Notes: generated from the sequence alone by a model not told the origin. Positions 7,604-15,795 are shown, numbered from the stretch's first letter. The stretch: 64,000 nt of DNA from Streptomyces sp. NRRL F-5135 (GCF_000719775.1 NZ_JOHR01000008.1:248001-312000); one strand, 5' to 3'. Program-made: numbers and translations.

Positions 7604-8328
7604 CGAACCGCACCGCGCAGCACTGGACGGAGTCGCTGTTCGACTCCGTGTATGCCCTCTACGAGGCGGCCCGCGAGTACCAGTCCGCTCTCCAGGCGGC
7701 GGTCCTCGCCGGGCAGGGTGTGGACTACGCGCGCCGCCAGGTCCACGAGGGGCGCATCATCCTGGCCGACCGCACGAACGCCTTCGGCCGGCCTGCCCGG
7801 CGGAAGCCGCACGAGCAGGCGCTGTTCAAGCTCAGCCGCGTCTACTCCGAGCACGAGAGCGCCATGCGTCGCGGCTACGAGGACGCCGCCATGCTCTTCG
7901 CGACGGGCACGGTCTGGGCCGTCCACACCGTCCAGGAGGGCGGCACCCCCGCGTGGGTGGAATTCCCTTCAGACGATCAGGGCCAGCCGGTCCTCCGTTC
8001 GTCCGGCACCACCATCCACACGGCTCTCGCCGAGGCCCGCTATGCCGGTGCCCCGGAGGTGGCCGCCGCACACGACCGTCTGTCGCGGCTCCTGGCCGCC
8101 GACGAAGTGGCCGAGGAGATCGCTGGCCGCCCCGACCACGAGGTCACCGAACGCGACGCGAACGACATGTTCGAGGCGATCGACGCCGCGAAGGGCATCG
8201 GTGACGCCGCGTTCGCCTACGGCCTCGCCGCCCAACGAGCCCTCAACTTCGCACTCCTCGGCCCCCGTCGGGAACGCGAACGCGCGCTCGCTCGGGCCCG
8301 GGCCGAGGCCGGCCAGCCCGCCGGCTGA
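7600..8328 (+). CDS. early helical protein, unknown (242 aa)
   Basis: Starts at ATG 7600, overlapping the previous TGA. Mostly helical, charged, with no membrane segment or cysteine. It is the last gene of the overlapping early chain. A 72-base gap with a CGGAGAAG ribosome site separates it from the next gene. Confidence 0.7.
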   Translation: MTNRTAQHWTESLFDSVYALYEAAREYQSALQAAVLAGQGVDYARRQVHEGRIILADRTNAFGRPARRKPHEQALFKLSRVYSEHESAMRRGYEDAAMLFATGTVWAVHTVQEGGTPAWVEFPSDDQGQPVLRSSGTTIHTALAEARYAGAPEVAAAHDRLSRLLAADEVAEEIAGRPDHEVTERDANDMFEAIDAAKGIGDAAFAYGLAAQRALNFALLGPRRERERALARARAEAGQPAG

Positions 8329-8400
8329 CCCCGCCCGCCTCGGTCCCGGCCCGGGCCCGCGCCACCGCCTGAACCACCCCACAGAACGTTTCGGAGAAGC

Positions 8401-10053
8401 ATGTCCGCCGCCCTCGCGCAGCACACGGCAGCCCCGGCTGCTGGTGCGCCGTGCCTCGAGCCGCCCTGCGCGGCCACCGGGGCGCGGCCGCGCGCGGGCG
8501 GCGGTCTGCGTGTCCGCGTGCCTCTGCGCCTGGTCGTAGGCGAGCAGTACAGCGATGCTGCCCTGCCCGTCTACGTCAAGATCGCAGCGCTCGCCATGCG
8601 CCCCCAGGGCTGCCGCGCGAAGGTCGCCACGATCGCCGGCTACCTCGGCATGTCCAAGTCCGCCGTCGAGCGCGGGCTGAAGGACCTGCGTAACCCGGAC
8701 CCGGTGGACGGCGTCACCGAGGTCCTCACCGTCCGGCGGACCACCCGCGACGGTGACGGCGAGTCCGCGGAACGCCGCGTGCGCGCCATGGACACCGACG
8801 GGCCCGAGCTGTACGTGTGGATCCCGGTCCGGGCGGCGGAGGCGCTCACCCCGCGTCAGCTGCGTCTGTACGCGGCAATCGCCTACGCCCAGGCCCGCCG
8901 GATCCCCCTGGCCCTGGCCGACCTTCGGGACCTGGTGCGCCACCAGTCCGGCGAGCACGCCGGCGAACCGCTCGGCGAGCGGCAGGTCATGCGGATCGTG
9001 GACGACCTCGAGGCATCGGGCTGGGTGAGCGTGCACCGCCGCCAGGGCCCGCGCGGCCGCCACATCTACGAGGCCCACACCCGCCCGCTCCACATGATCG
9101 GCACCGGCCAGACGGCCCAAGGCCCCGGCGCCGTGTCCCCTGACATTCATGACGGATCGGCTCCCCGCAGCACGGACGGATCCCCTTGTGTGGAGGACCC
9201 CAGGACTGACCGACCGGACGAAAACGACACGGAGCTGAGTGGGGAGATCCGCCGTAGGCGAGGTACCGGTAGTAAAGACGCCGGACCTGTGGAAAACCCC
9301 GGACCGGTTCCGGCGACGTTCCGCCGTCGCGGCCCCGGTCACGGCGAAAAGCGCAGCAGCGGCGGGGGGTACACCGGGCCGGGACTTCAGCTGTCCGCCC
9401 GGGCGTGGGCGGTCCTCGCCCCGGTACGGCACGAGCTCGAGGCCGTCAGCGTCTGGGAGCTGCGACGGATCGGTCAGGAGATCGGCCGTCAGCTCTCCGG
9501 CGGCGTCGGCCAGGAGCGGCTGACCGCGCGACTGACCGCCCGCTACGCCTCCACCCAGCCGCCCCGGCGCGGCATCGGCCGGTGGATCCTCGGCACCGGG
9601 CTCGTCCGCCACGGATGCGGGCTGGCCGCCTGCGAGTCCGGCACCCTCTGGCACACCGGACAGCCGTGCCAGGTCTGCCTCGACAACACCCTCCACCGCC
9701 AACAACAGGCCGCAGCGCAGCAGCCGGGCGCGGCACGGGCGCAACACCCCACTCCGGCCCCGGCTCCGGCTGCTCAGCGCCAGCACGAACCGCCTGGCCT
9801 GGACCATGCGGCCCGGCCGCCCACGATTCCCATGCCGCCTGCCGTACCGGGGCCGCGTGCGCCGCACGAGGACCTCACGCCGCAGGAGATGGCCGCGTTG
9901 CGCGCGGCCGCCACCACGGAGGCGATCCGAGACGCCATCACCGTCCACGGACAGGCCCGGGCCGCCTACCTCTACGGCCACGCCCTGGTGATGCCCGTCC
10001 TCGCCACCCTCGACCCCGACCACGGCCCCGTAGGAGGAGCCCGTGCTCAGTAA
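8401..10053 (+). CDS. helix-turn-helix replication-type protein
   Basis: A 550-residue protein from ATG 8401. Residues 45-95 contain a winged helix (AKVATIAGYLGMSKSAVERG). A second DNA-binding segment follows near residues 150-220, ending GWVSVHRRQGPRGRHIYE. The remainder is a long disordered linker and a C-terminal domain with a short Cys/His cluster near 405-425. This architecture is common in replication initiators of actinophages and Streptomyces plasmids. No helicase or polymerase domain is visible, so it probably recruits host enzymes. Confidence 0.65.
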   Translation: MSAALAQHTAAPAAGAPCLEPPCAATGARPRAGGGLRVRVPLRLVVGEQYSDAALPVYVKIAALAMRPQGCRAKVATIAGYLGMSKSAVERGLKDLRNPDPVDGVTEVLTVRRTTRDGDGESAERRVRAMDTDGPELYVWIPVRAAEALTPRQLRLYAAIAYAQARRIPLALADLRDLVRHQSGEHAGEPLGERQVMRIVDDLEASGWVSVHRRQGPRGRHIYEAHTRPLHMIGTGQTAQGPGAVSPDIHDGSAPRSTDGSPCVEDPRTDRPDENDTELSGEIRRRRGTGSKDAGPVENPGPVPATFRRRGPGHGEKRSSGGGYTGPGLQLSARAWAVLAPVRHELEAVSVWELRRIGQEIGRQLSGGVGQERLTARLTARYASTQPPRRGIGRWILGTGLVRHGCGLAACESGTLWHTGQPCQVCLDNTLHRQQQAAAQQPGAARAQHPTPAPAPAAQRQHEPPGLDHAARPPTIPMPPAVPGPRAPHEDLTPQEMAALRAAATTEAIRDAITVHGQARAAYLYGHALVMPVLATLDPDHGPVGGARAQ

Positions 10054-10357
10054 CCGCGATGTCGTCTTGTGCCGAGCTTGCCGCGCCCGGATCCGCTGGG
10101 CCTTGACCAGCGCCAACGGCAAGCGGCAGCCCGTGAACGCCGACCCCGACCCGGCGGGCAATGTGGCCGTCAGCCGCGGCCCGGACGGGCTGCTGTACGT
10201 CCGGAGCCTGACCCGGGCTCACCCGGAGCCACGCGCCGGCGAGTACCGGATGATGCCGCACCACGCCACGTGCCCCCCACCACCACAGCGCGGCACCGGC
10301 GGCGGCCGGCCCCGGACGGGCATCCGCAGGACCCCGCCGTCCTGGCGGCGGCCGTGA
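10043..10357 (+). CDS. small zinc-ribbon-like protein
   Basis: One hundred and four residues from GTG 10043. It begins with a CRAC pair followed by RIRWALTSANGKRQPVN, then a His/Cys pair near residue 73; the tail is Pro/Arg-rich. This N-terminal pattern is frequent in small actinophage proteins of unknown role. Confidence 0.65.
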   Translation: MLSNRDVVLCRACRARIRWALTSANGKRQPVNADPDPAGNVAVSRGPDGLLYVRSLTRAHPEPRAGEYRMMPHHATCPPPPQRGTGGGRPRTGIRRTPPSWRRP

Positions 10358-10530
10358 CCGCACCCCAGCCGCGCCTGGACCCGGCGATCGCCGCCGAGTG
10401 GTGGCCGGACGGAACGTTCGGCGGCACACGGCGCCTCCCTCGGGCGCGGTGCCGGCCGGACCCGGACGCCGCCGAGCACGTAGCCGTTCTCACCGCCGCA
10501 CTCCACAGACGAAAGACACCCCGCCCATGA
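10354..10530 (+). CDS. short early protein, unknown (58 aa)
   Basis: Starts at GTG 10354, overlapping the upstream TGA, and ends four bases into the next gene. Basic; no motif recognised. Confidence 0.5.
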   Translation: MTAPQPRLDPAIAAEWWPDGTFGGTRRLPRARCRPDPDAAEHVAVLTAALHRRKTPRP

Positions 10531-10973
10531 CCAACACCACCATTCCACTGCGATGCGGCCGGATCATCCGCGCTCTGGCCGACGGCCAGGACTACGCCAC
10601 CATCGCCGCCGGCCTCGAGCCGCCGGTCAGCCCCGCCGCCGTGCGCAGCTACGTCAGCCGCGCCGCCCGGGCGGCAGGCGTCCACACCCGCGCCGGCCTC
10701 GTCGGCCACTACGTCCACCGCGGAATACTCCGCCTGCCCCCGCCGGCCGAGCCGCCTCCCGCCGCGCCGCCAGAGCACCTGTACCGAACGCTGCTGTGTC
10801 TCGCGTCCGGTCTGCGCGACGACGAAACCGCCGTCGCACTCGACATCGCCCCCATCACGGCGAAGAGCTACAGCGCCGACGTCCGCGCCTTCTACCAGGC
10901 GCACCACCGCGCGCACGCCGTCGCTCTCGCCTACCGGCACGGCCACCTCCAAGCCCCCGGGAGCGTGCGATGA
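10527..10973 (+). CDS. protein with two tandem LuxR-type helix-turn-helix repeats
   Basis: One hundred and forty-eight residues from ATG 10527. Residues 8-62 (RIIRALADGQDYATIAAGLE) and 86-140 (LLCLASGLRDDETAVALDIA) follow the same GerE/LuxR pattern. A Pro-rich linker joins them. There is no receiver or ligand domain. It is likely a DNA-binding protein contacting two half-sites from one chain. Confidence 0.7.
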   Translation: MTNTTIPLRCGRIIRALADGQDYATIAAGLEPPVSPAAVRSYVSRAARAAGVHTRAGLVGHYVHRGILRLPPPAEPPPAAPPEHLYRTLLCLASGLRDDETAVALDIAPITAKSYSADVRAFYQAHHRAHAVALAYRHGHLQAPGSVR

Positions 10974-11554
10974 CGGCACCCGGCACCCGGCGCAGTCGGT
11001 ACGCGGCCCGCGAGCAGATCGAACAGCTGCTACGCGAAGGCGGTTCGAACAGCGGGATCGCGCGGCAACTGCGCTGCGACAAGGCCCGCGTCGCCGCCAT
11101 CCGAAGAGACCTCGGGATCCCCAACCTCCCCGCGCAGCCCCTCACGCTCCAAGAGAAGTGGCGGGCCCGGACTCGTCCGACGGCTGAGGGCGGCCACCTG
11201 GAGTGGACCGGAGAGCGGCAGTCGACCAGCGGCACGCCCGTCATGAGGTACTCCGGTCAGACGTTCACGGCGGCCGCGATCGCCTTCCGGCTCCGTACCG
11301 GCCGCGACCCGCAGGGCCACGTCCGCGCCGAGTGCGGACACCACCAGTGCGTCGCCCCCGCACACCTGGACGACACCGCCGCCCGCATGCAGACCCGCGA
11401 GCAGCTGCGCTACCTCACAGGCCGCGGCGAACGGAAACCGACCTGCATCCACGGCCACGACCAGGCCGAACACGGCCGGTACGAGACCGACGGCATCGCG
11501 TACTGCGAAGCCTGCAAGCGCGACCAGCGACAGAAAACCAGGAGCAGCAGTTGA
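10970..11554 (+). CDS. helix-turn-helix plus HNH-like endonuclease-type protein
   Basis: A 194-residue protein from ATG 10970. Residues 15-50 form a helix-turn-helix (NSGIARQLRCDKARVAAIRR). Residues 95-135 end in AECGHHQCVAPAHL, matching the C-x-H-x2-C-V-x-P-x-HL signature of phage HNH homing-type nucleases. A second Cys pair (CIHGHD, CEAC) is at the C-terminus. It may be a free-standing homing-type nuclease or only a zinc-stabilised DNA-binding protein. Confidence 0.7.
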   Translation: MTAPGTRRSRYAAREQIEQLLREGGSNSGIARQLRCDKARVAAIRRDLGIPNLPAQPLTLQEKWRARTRPTAEGGHLEWTGERQSTSGTPVMRYSGQTFTAAAIAFRLRTGRDPQGHVRAECGHHQCVAPAHLDDTAARMQTREQLRYLTGRGERKPTCIHGHDQAEHGRYETDGIAYCEACKRDQRQKTRSSS

Positions 11555-11745
11555 CCATCAGCAGTCTTCCGGACCTCCAGGAGTGGATCGGTCCCGTCGT
11601 CGCCTCCGGCGGCCGACCCGCCTGGAACCCGGCGCTCGCGGCCGCCTACGCCCTGCAACGCGACGGCGCGCACGTCCACTACGTGGCTGACGGACATGCT
11701 CGCTGCCTGGGCGGGCACTCCTCGTGTCGTACGGGGAGCAGCTGA
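11551..11745 (+). CDS. short protein, unknown (64 aa)
   Basis: Starts at TTG 11551, overlapping the previous stop, and ends at a TGA overlapping the next ATG. No motif. Overlap at both ends is the main support. Confidence 0.5.
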   Translation: MTISSLPDLQEWIGPVVASGGRPAWNPALAAAYALQRDGAHVHYVADGHARCLGGHSSCRTGSS

Positions 11746-12095
11746 TGCTCGCCGCACGGATCCGTGCTGTCGCCCTCGCCGGCACCGGCCTGTCCTGCCT
11801 GGCCATGGCCGTCCTCTACGGCCAGGCCCGGCTCTGGCCCGCCGCGTTCGTCCTCGCGACCGGCGCCGCGGTCTGTGCCGACACCGCCCGCCACGTGTGC
11901 GAGGCAGCGGCCGAACGGCGCGCGCTGGCCGTCGCGGCGGAGCATGCCGCGCGGCACGACGGTGCCGGCCCGAGCGCCGACGCGTCGCACGGGGATGCGG
12001 TGCTGATCGAGCTGAGCGCGGCGTGCTGCGAAATGTGGTGGACCTCGATCGGAACCGAACACACGCAGGACTGCACCCGACAGAGAGGGACATAG
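11745..12095 (+). CDS. two-helix membrane protein, unknown
   Basis: ATG 11745 is preceded by ACGGGGAG. Two hydrophobic segments (residues 6-26 and 30-48) precede a soluble tail with several cysteines (CEAAAE, CCEMW). Function unknown. Confidence 0.65.
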   Translation: MLAARIRAVALAGTGLSCLAMAVLYGQARLWPAAFVLATGAAVCADTARHVCEAAAERRALAVAAEHAARHDGAGPSADASHGDAVLIELSAACCEMWWTSIGTEHTQDCTRQRGT

Positions 12096-12098
12096 ACC

Positions 12099-12467
12099 GT
12101 GAGCGACTTCGCGCGTGGCTTCCGCCTCATCCACGGTGGCCGCGTCCTGGACGGGGCCCTCTACCCCAGCGGCCACGTCGTCGTCATCGATGACCCCGAC
12201 CACGGCCTGGCCTCGTTCGCCCCGCGCCTGGACGACGTCCTGGCCCACTACCACCACGCCCGTATCCAGTGGGCCACCCCGACCGAGAGGACCTGTTCAT
12301 GCCCCGCCGGATCCGAGCCCCCCGCATCGCCCAGCAACTCGCCGAACTCGGACACGAACCATCCGAGTTCGAGGGCGGCGACTGGGACCCCGGCTACCGC
12401 TGCGCCCAGCACGGCCCCCGAACCGTCCACGTCTTCCACGACGGCCCCGCCGAGGAAGCCCGACTGA
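12099..12467 (+). CDS. short protein; 3' half overlaps the next gene
   Basis: Starts at GTG 12099 with AGAGGGA upstream. The first ~65 residues look like a real small domain. After about base 12290 the product turns into low-complexity Ser/Pro/Thr and the coding bias moves to another frame (12299-12565). Either the true protein has a dispensable tail, or a frameshift has separated a once longer protein. Confidence 0.5.
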   Translation: MSDFARGFRLIHGGRVLDGALYPSGHVVVIDDPDHGLASFAPRLDDVLAHYHHARIQWATPTERTCSCPAGSEPPASPSNSPNSDTNHPSSRAATGTPATAAPSTAPEPSTSSTTAPPRKPD

Positions 12468-12565
12468 CCGCCTACGCGACCGAACTCCGGTCCCTCGGCT
12501 ACACCGTCGTGCCGGACCAGATGGACCGTGACGGCCGGCGCCGCCTCGCCGTCACCCTCCCCTGA
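12299..12565 (+). CDS. small protein, unknown (88 aa)
   Basis: ATG 12299, in a different frame from the previous gene and overlapping it by about 169 bases. It has good third-position GC bias and an alpha/beta-looking sequence (HVFHDGPAEEARLTAYATEL). A terminator follows at 12586. Confidence 0.65.
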   Translation: MPRRIRAPRIAQQLAELGHEPSEFEGGDWDPGYRCAQHGPRTVHVFHDGPAEEARLTAYATELRSLGYTVVPDQMDRDGRRRLAVTLP

Positions 12566-12585
12566 CCCGCCCCACACACAGCGCA

Positions 12586-12626
12586 GGGGCGCGCCGTACA
12601 TCGTCTGACCAGGACCGGCGCGCCCC
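12586..12626 (+). terminator. intrinsic terminator
   Basis: An 11-bp all-GC stem (12586-12596 with 12616-12626) and a 19-base loop, placed after the stop at 12565 and before the ribosome site of the gene at 12672. Confidence 0.65.
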
Positions 12627-12671
12627 CGAGGTGATCATCAGCCTACGCCCCACCAGCCCACGGAGCGCACG

Positions 12672-13544
12672 ATGAGCACCACCCGCACACCCCGCCCCAC
12701 CACCGCACAGGACCTGTGGACCTGTGCCCGTCACTGGGACGACCTGACCGACGCGCTCACCGCCCGGACCGGCACGACCTGGCCCCCGCCGGCGGTTCCC
12801 ACCGCCACCCACGACCCCACCAGCGACCACGCCGAGGCCGCCACCTGGCGCGCCGAGGCCCTCCGGGCCCTGGAGCGCCGCCCTGACCAGCCCGGCTGGA
12901 CCGCCGCCCCCCTACGCCTCGGCATCCTCGACACCATCCGCACCGTCGAAGCCGGCCTCCTCGAGCTCGCGGACCAGATCGCGGGCCAGGTGCAGCGGCC
13001 TCTGATCACGCCAGCGCCGCCCCGCCGCGCACCCCGCGCACGCTCCGCCGCCCCGGCACAGCTCCGCCCGGCCCCGCTCGTACGCTTCGGCACCGGAGAG
13101 CGGCAGCCCGCCGAGTTCGACTTCCCGAACCGCTCCACCGCCGACCGCGCCCGCCGCGTCCAGGAGGCCGACGACACCCGCCGCAACTTGGCCGCGCTGC
13201 GGGACGAACGGGACCCGCGCCGCTGGCAGCTGCCCGCCTCCGGCCAAGGCGCGCCCCGCTCGGACTGGGGCCGCCGGACCGCGCCGCGCGCCGCGCTGTG
13301 GCTCCTCGCCCGCGTCCAGCACGCCCCCGGCCCGGTCCACCGCCGCCTCACCCCACGCGAACTCGCCCGCGTCGCCACCGTCGCCCAGACCTGCGCCCGC
13401 ATGGTCGAGCACGCCCTCGACACCGGCGACGGCCAGGCGCGCCTCGGCAAGCAGTGCCCGGACTGCGGCGGCCGGCTGACGATGTACGGCGGAGGCGGCG
13501 CCGTCCCCGTAGTCCGCTGCGGCGGCTGCGGACACCTCTGGTGA
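12672..13544 (+). CDS. zinc-ribbon protein, unknown (290 aa)
   Basis: Starts at ATG 12672 with GGAG upstream. The N-terminal two thirds are helical and Arg/Ala-rich. The last 35 residues form a clear C4 zinc ribbon: CPDCGG, a short hairpin, then CGGCGHLW at the very end. Such ribbons usually contact nucleic acid or a partner protein. It converges with the leftward gene at 13579, with only 34 bases between them. Confidence 0.75.
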   Translation: MSTTRTPRPTTAQDLWTCARHWDDLTDALTARTGTTWPPPAVPTATHDPTSDHAEAATWRAEALRALERRPDQPGWTAAPLRLGILDTIRTVEAGLLELADQIAGQVQRPLITPAPPRRAPRARSAAPAQLRPAPLVRFGTGERQPAEFDFPNRSTADRARRVQEADDTRRNLAALRDERDPRRWQLPASGQGAPRSDWGRRTAPRAALWLLARVQHAPGPVHRRLTPRELARVATVAQTCARMVEHALDTGDGQARLGKQCPDCGGRLTMYGGGGAVPVVRCGGCGHLW

Positions 13545-13578
13545 CGCAACAGCACGCCCCCGGAACGCCCCGCGCCGG

Positions 13579-14523
13579 TCAGGCCCGCACCCGTACGGCG
13601 TCCGGGTGGCACACCTCGCACGGCGCGCCGTCCGAGCTCCGCCGGAACCGCGGGTTGTAACGGGCCGCCGGATGGTCACCGCACCCGCACCACTCAGGCA
13701 GCGCGTCCACGGACCGCGCCGGGCGCGGCGGCGGGAGCTTGTCCAGCAGCCGACGCCGCACCAGCCCGGCCGGGGACCCGACCTCCGCCGGGAGCCCGGC
13801 CGTCAACGCCAGCCGCAACTGGCCCTCGGTCCCGGCGTCCAGCCACGGCACTGCCAGCGGAGCGAGGCGGAGCAGTTCCCGGGCGCCGAGCTGGAGCCGG
13901 GGCTCGGCGGCCGCGATCCGGCACAACGCGTCGTACGCAGCCCGCTCCGCCGGGGCGAGAACGTCGGGCTGTTCCGGCGCGGCGTCCTCCCCGCCCGCCC
14001 GGTCCTCGGCGGTCACCGGCGCGGTTGGTGTGGGAGGAGGGGAGGGAGGGTGGTCTTCTCTCGCTGGTCTAGTGGAATTACTGATCTTCTTATGCGGCGG
14101 ATCGTCCACCGCAGGCTGATCCACCGGAGGCTCAGCCAGCGGTGGATCGTCCACGGGTGGCTCAGCCACCGGTGGATTTTCCCCCTCTGGTTCTGACCTG
14201 GGGGTTTCCTCGATCAGCTCGGGCTGGTCGGTGATGAAGTACGAGGACGCGCCGAGCGTGCCGTTCGGACGGCGCTCACGCTCACGGTGGAGGTAGCCGA
14301 ACTTCTCAAGCTCGCGGAGCCCGGCCTTGACGGCGTCCACGCCGTCCCGCATCTGCGCGGAGATCGTCTCCGGAGTGATACCCCACCCGTCACGGTGCGT
14401 AGAGATGTTGCCGAAGATCCCCATCGCCTTCGCGGACAGCCTTGCGTCGCGGAAGACGGCGTTGCGGATCTGGGTGAAGGCGTCGCCCGCCATGGGGCCG
14501 CGGCGGATCCGTCCGTAGCTCAT
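13579..14523 (-). CDS. helix-turn-helix protein of plasmid/phage type
   Basis: A 314-residue protein starting at 14523 (first residues MSYGRIRRGP). Residues 10-75 have the replication-protein winged-helix pattern found in Streptomyces plasmids and integrative elements (RNAVFRDARLSAKAMGIFGN, then GITPETISAQM). A Pro/Asp repeat linker (AEPPVD, DDPP) spans about 125-165. The C-terminus carries a Cys cluster (CGCGDH ... CEVCH). It is a second replication-type DNA-binding protein, on the opposite strand to the one at 8401. No good ribosome site is visible. Confidence 0.75.
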   Translation of the reverse strand: MSYGRIRRGPMAGDAFTQIRNAVFRDARLSAKAMGIFGNISTHRDGWGITPETISAQMRDGVDAVKAGLRELEKFGYLHRERERRPNGTLGASSYFITDQPELIEETPRSEPEGENPPVAEPPVDDPPLAEPPVDQPAVDDPPHKKISNSTRPAREDHPPSPPPTPTAPVTAEDRAGGEDAAPEQPDVLAPAERAAYDALCRIAAAEPRLQLGARELLRLAPLAVPWLDAGTEGQLRLALTAGLPAEVGSPAGLVRRRLLDKLPPPRPARSVDALPEWCGCGDHPAARYNPRFRRSSDGAPCEVCHPDAVRVRA

Positions 14524-14654
14524 GAGGACACCACTGCAGTGGCGCCGGTGCGGAATGACCGCAGGCGGGCATGCTGGGTACGCTGCATTGACGCAGGCCC
14601 CTTCCGTGCTGGTGGGCGGTTCTGTGGATCGGCGGGGTGATGACCCGCTGGTCG

Positions 14655-14690
14655 GGGTGGTCGGACGGCTTAGGCCCCGTCCGACCACCC
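14655..14690. terminator. strong hairpin between leftward genes
   Basis: A perfect 14-bp stem (14655-14668 with 14677-14690) and an 8-base loop, lying between the leftward genes at 14722 and 14523. It should end the upstream transcript, so the second leftward gene needs its own promoter in 14524-14654. Confidence 0.75.
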
Positions 14691-14721
14691 GCGCGTTCAG
14701 CCTCGGGGGCCTCTCGCTGTA

Positions 14722-15027
14722 CTACTCATCGGGCGCTTTCCTGGGGCGATCTCTCCCAGATCCCGAATAACCGCGCTCAATGTCCTGGACCGTCCCCAAC
14801 GAGACACCCAGTTCGGCGGCGATCTTCCGGTAGGAGACCTGCTGCTCTCGAAGGTCGCGAACGACCTTGTACCGCAGCGCCTTCAGCCGACGGTTTCGTT
14901 CCGCCTGGTCCTTGAGCAGACGGCTGATCGCCCGGGCTTGGGCCATGGGATCGCTCATCGCCTCGACGGCGTCCAGGGCATCCAGCACGCGCTGCGCCTC
15001 CTCTTCCACTGATTCCTCTTCGGCCAT
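14722..15027 (-). CDS. helix-turn-helix regulator beside the 40-base palindrome
   Basis: A 101-residue protein starting at ATG 15027 with AAGGGA upstream. A helical, acidic N-terminus leads to a C-terminal helix-turn-helix (QVSYRKIAAELGVSLGTVQD). It is divergent from the membrane-protein module, and the large palindrome at 15052-15091 begins 25 bases from its start. It is likely an autoregulated repressor of that module, in the manner of plasmid KorA/Tra repressors; inference. Confidence 0.75.
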   Translation of the reverse strand: MAEEESVEEEAQRVLDALDAVEAMSDPMAQARAISRLLKDQAERNRRLKALRYKVVRDLREQQVSYRKIAAELGVSLGTVQDIERGYSGSGRDRPRKAPDE

Positions 15028-15051
15028 CCCGTCCCTTTTCTGGGGCGTGCC

Positions 15052-15091
15052 GCTTGCCCCACCGTATGGGATCCCTTACGGTGGGGCAAGC
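15052..15091. promoter_or_regulatory. 40-base palindromic operator
   Basis: Arms GCTTGCCCCACCGTA (15052-15066) and TACGGTGGGGCAAGC (15077-15091) are perfectly complementary. The ten bases between them contain a further palindrome, GGGATCCC, leaving only a T-T mismatch pair. It sits between the divergent regulator (start 15027) and the module starting at 15186. The position argues for an operator; as RNA it could also act as a terminator. Confidence 0.7.
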
Positions 15092-15114
15092 AGTCACGCG
15101 CTGCTCAACAAAAC

Positions 15115-15153
15115 GGCCCCGGCCGGCGCTTGCGACGCCATGTGGCCGGGGCC
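15115..15153 (+). terminator. leader hairpin, possible attenuator
   Basis: A 10-bp GC stem (15115-15124 with 15144-15153) in the leader between the palindrome and the ribosome site at 15174-15179. It may limit read-through into the module or be a leader structure. Confidence 0.45.
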
Positions 15154-15185
15154 AGCCATACCCCTGATGCACCAGGAGAGTGACC

Positions 15186-15578
15186 ATGCGTGAGATTACC
15201 CGGGCCACCGGTTTACAGGCAGCCCCCACCCCGCCCGGCGCCGCCGCCCGGCGCGTCGTCGCCGCCGGCACGATCCGCCGCCACGCGGGCCGAACCCTCA
15301 CCGTGCGCGCCACCGAGACCGGCACCACCATCGCCATCGCGCCGCGCTCGGCCGAGCTGCTCCGCCAGGTCGCCGAGCACCTCACCACGCACCGCCCGGC
15401 CGACCCGATGACGGAGGCCGCCCGTATGACGGTCGCCCTCCGCGTCGCAGGCACGGCCCCGGCCGCCAGCCCGCTCCTGCGTGCCCTGCCCTTCCCCTCC
15501 GGAAGCATCACCCGCGGGGAGTACGCGCTCCGCCTCCGCAAGGCCGCCTGGGCCGCCGGAGGTGTCCGCCGTGGCTAA
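15186..15578 (+). CDS. first gene of membrane module; TTA at codon 10
   Basis: A 132-residue protein from ATG 15186, six bases after AGGAGA. Basic, with alternating strand-like stretches; no known domain. Codon 10 (15213-15215) is TTA, read only by the bldA tRNA in Streptomyces. There is no sensible alternative start downstream of it until about codon 40. Its stop overlaps the next gene, so poor translation here could also reduce coupled translation downstream. Confidence 0.75.
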   Translation: MREITRATGLQAAPTPPGAAARRVVAAGTIRRHAGRTLTVRATETGTTIAIAPRSAELLRQVAEHLTTHRPADPMTEAARMTVALRVAGTAPAASPLLRALPFPSGSITRGEYALRLRKAAWAAGGVRRG

Positions 15579-15723
15579 GCCGGAGGGCATCACCATCACC
15601 GAGGCCGCGCGCCGGCATGAGGCCGCACAGGCCGCGATGCGCGCCGAGGCAGAGCGCCGCCGCGCCGCCGCCGACGCGGAAGCGGACGCCCGCGCCGACG
15701 GAAGCAACGCCGCCGCCAGCTGA
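15571..15723 (+). CDS. short Ala/Glu/Arg helical protein
   Basis: Fifty residues from GTG 15571, overlapping the previous gene by eight bases. It is a single charged helix (EAARRHEAAQAAMRAEAERR). Unknown role within the membrane module. Confidence 0.6.
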   Translation: MAKPEGITITEAARRHEAAQAAMRAEAERRRAAADAEADARADGSNAAAS

Positions 15724-15795
15724 CCCGCCCCTGACCGGCCGGGCCCGCGCGGTGACCATCCCCGCGCGCGGCCCGGCCCCCACCGGGAGAACCCC

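Noticed and set aside
7969-10161. A 730-residue leftward frame
   Set aside because: Antisense to the well-supported replication-type gene and its neighbours; no start signal and implausible composition.
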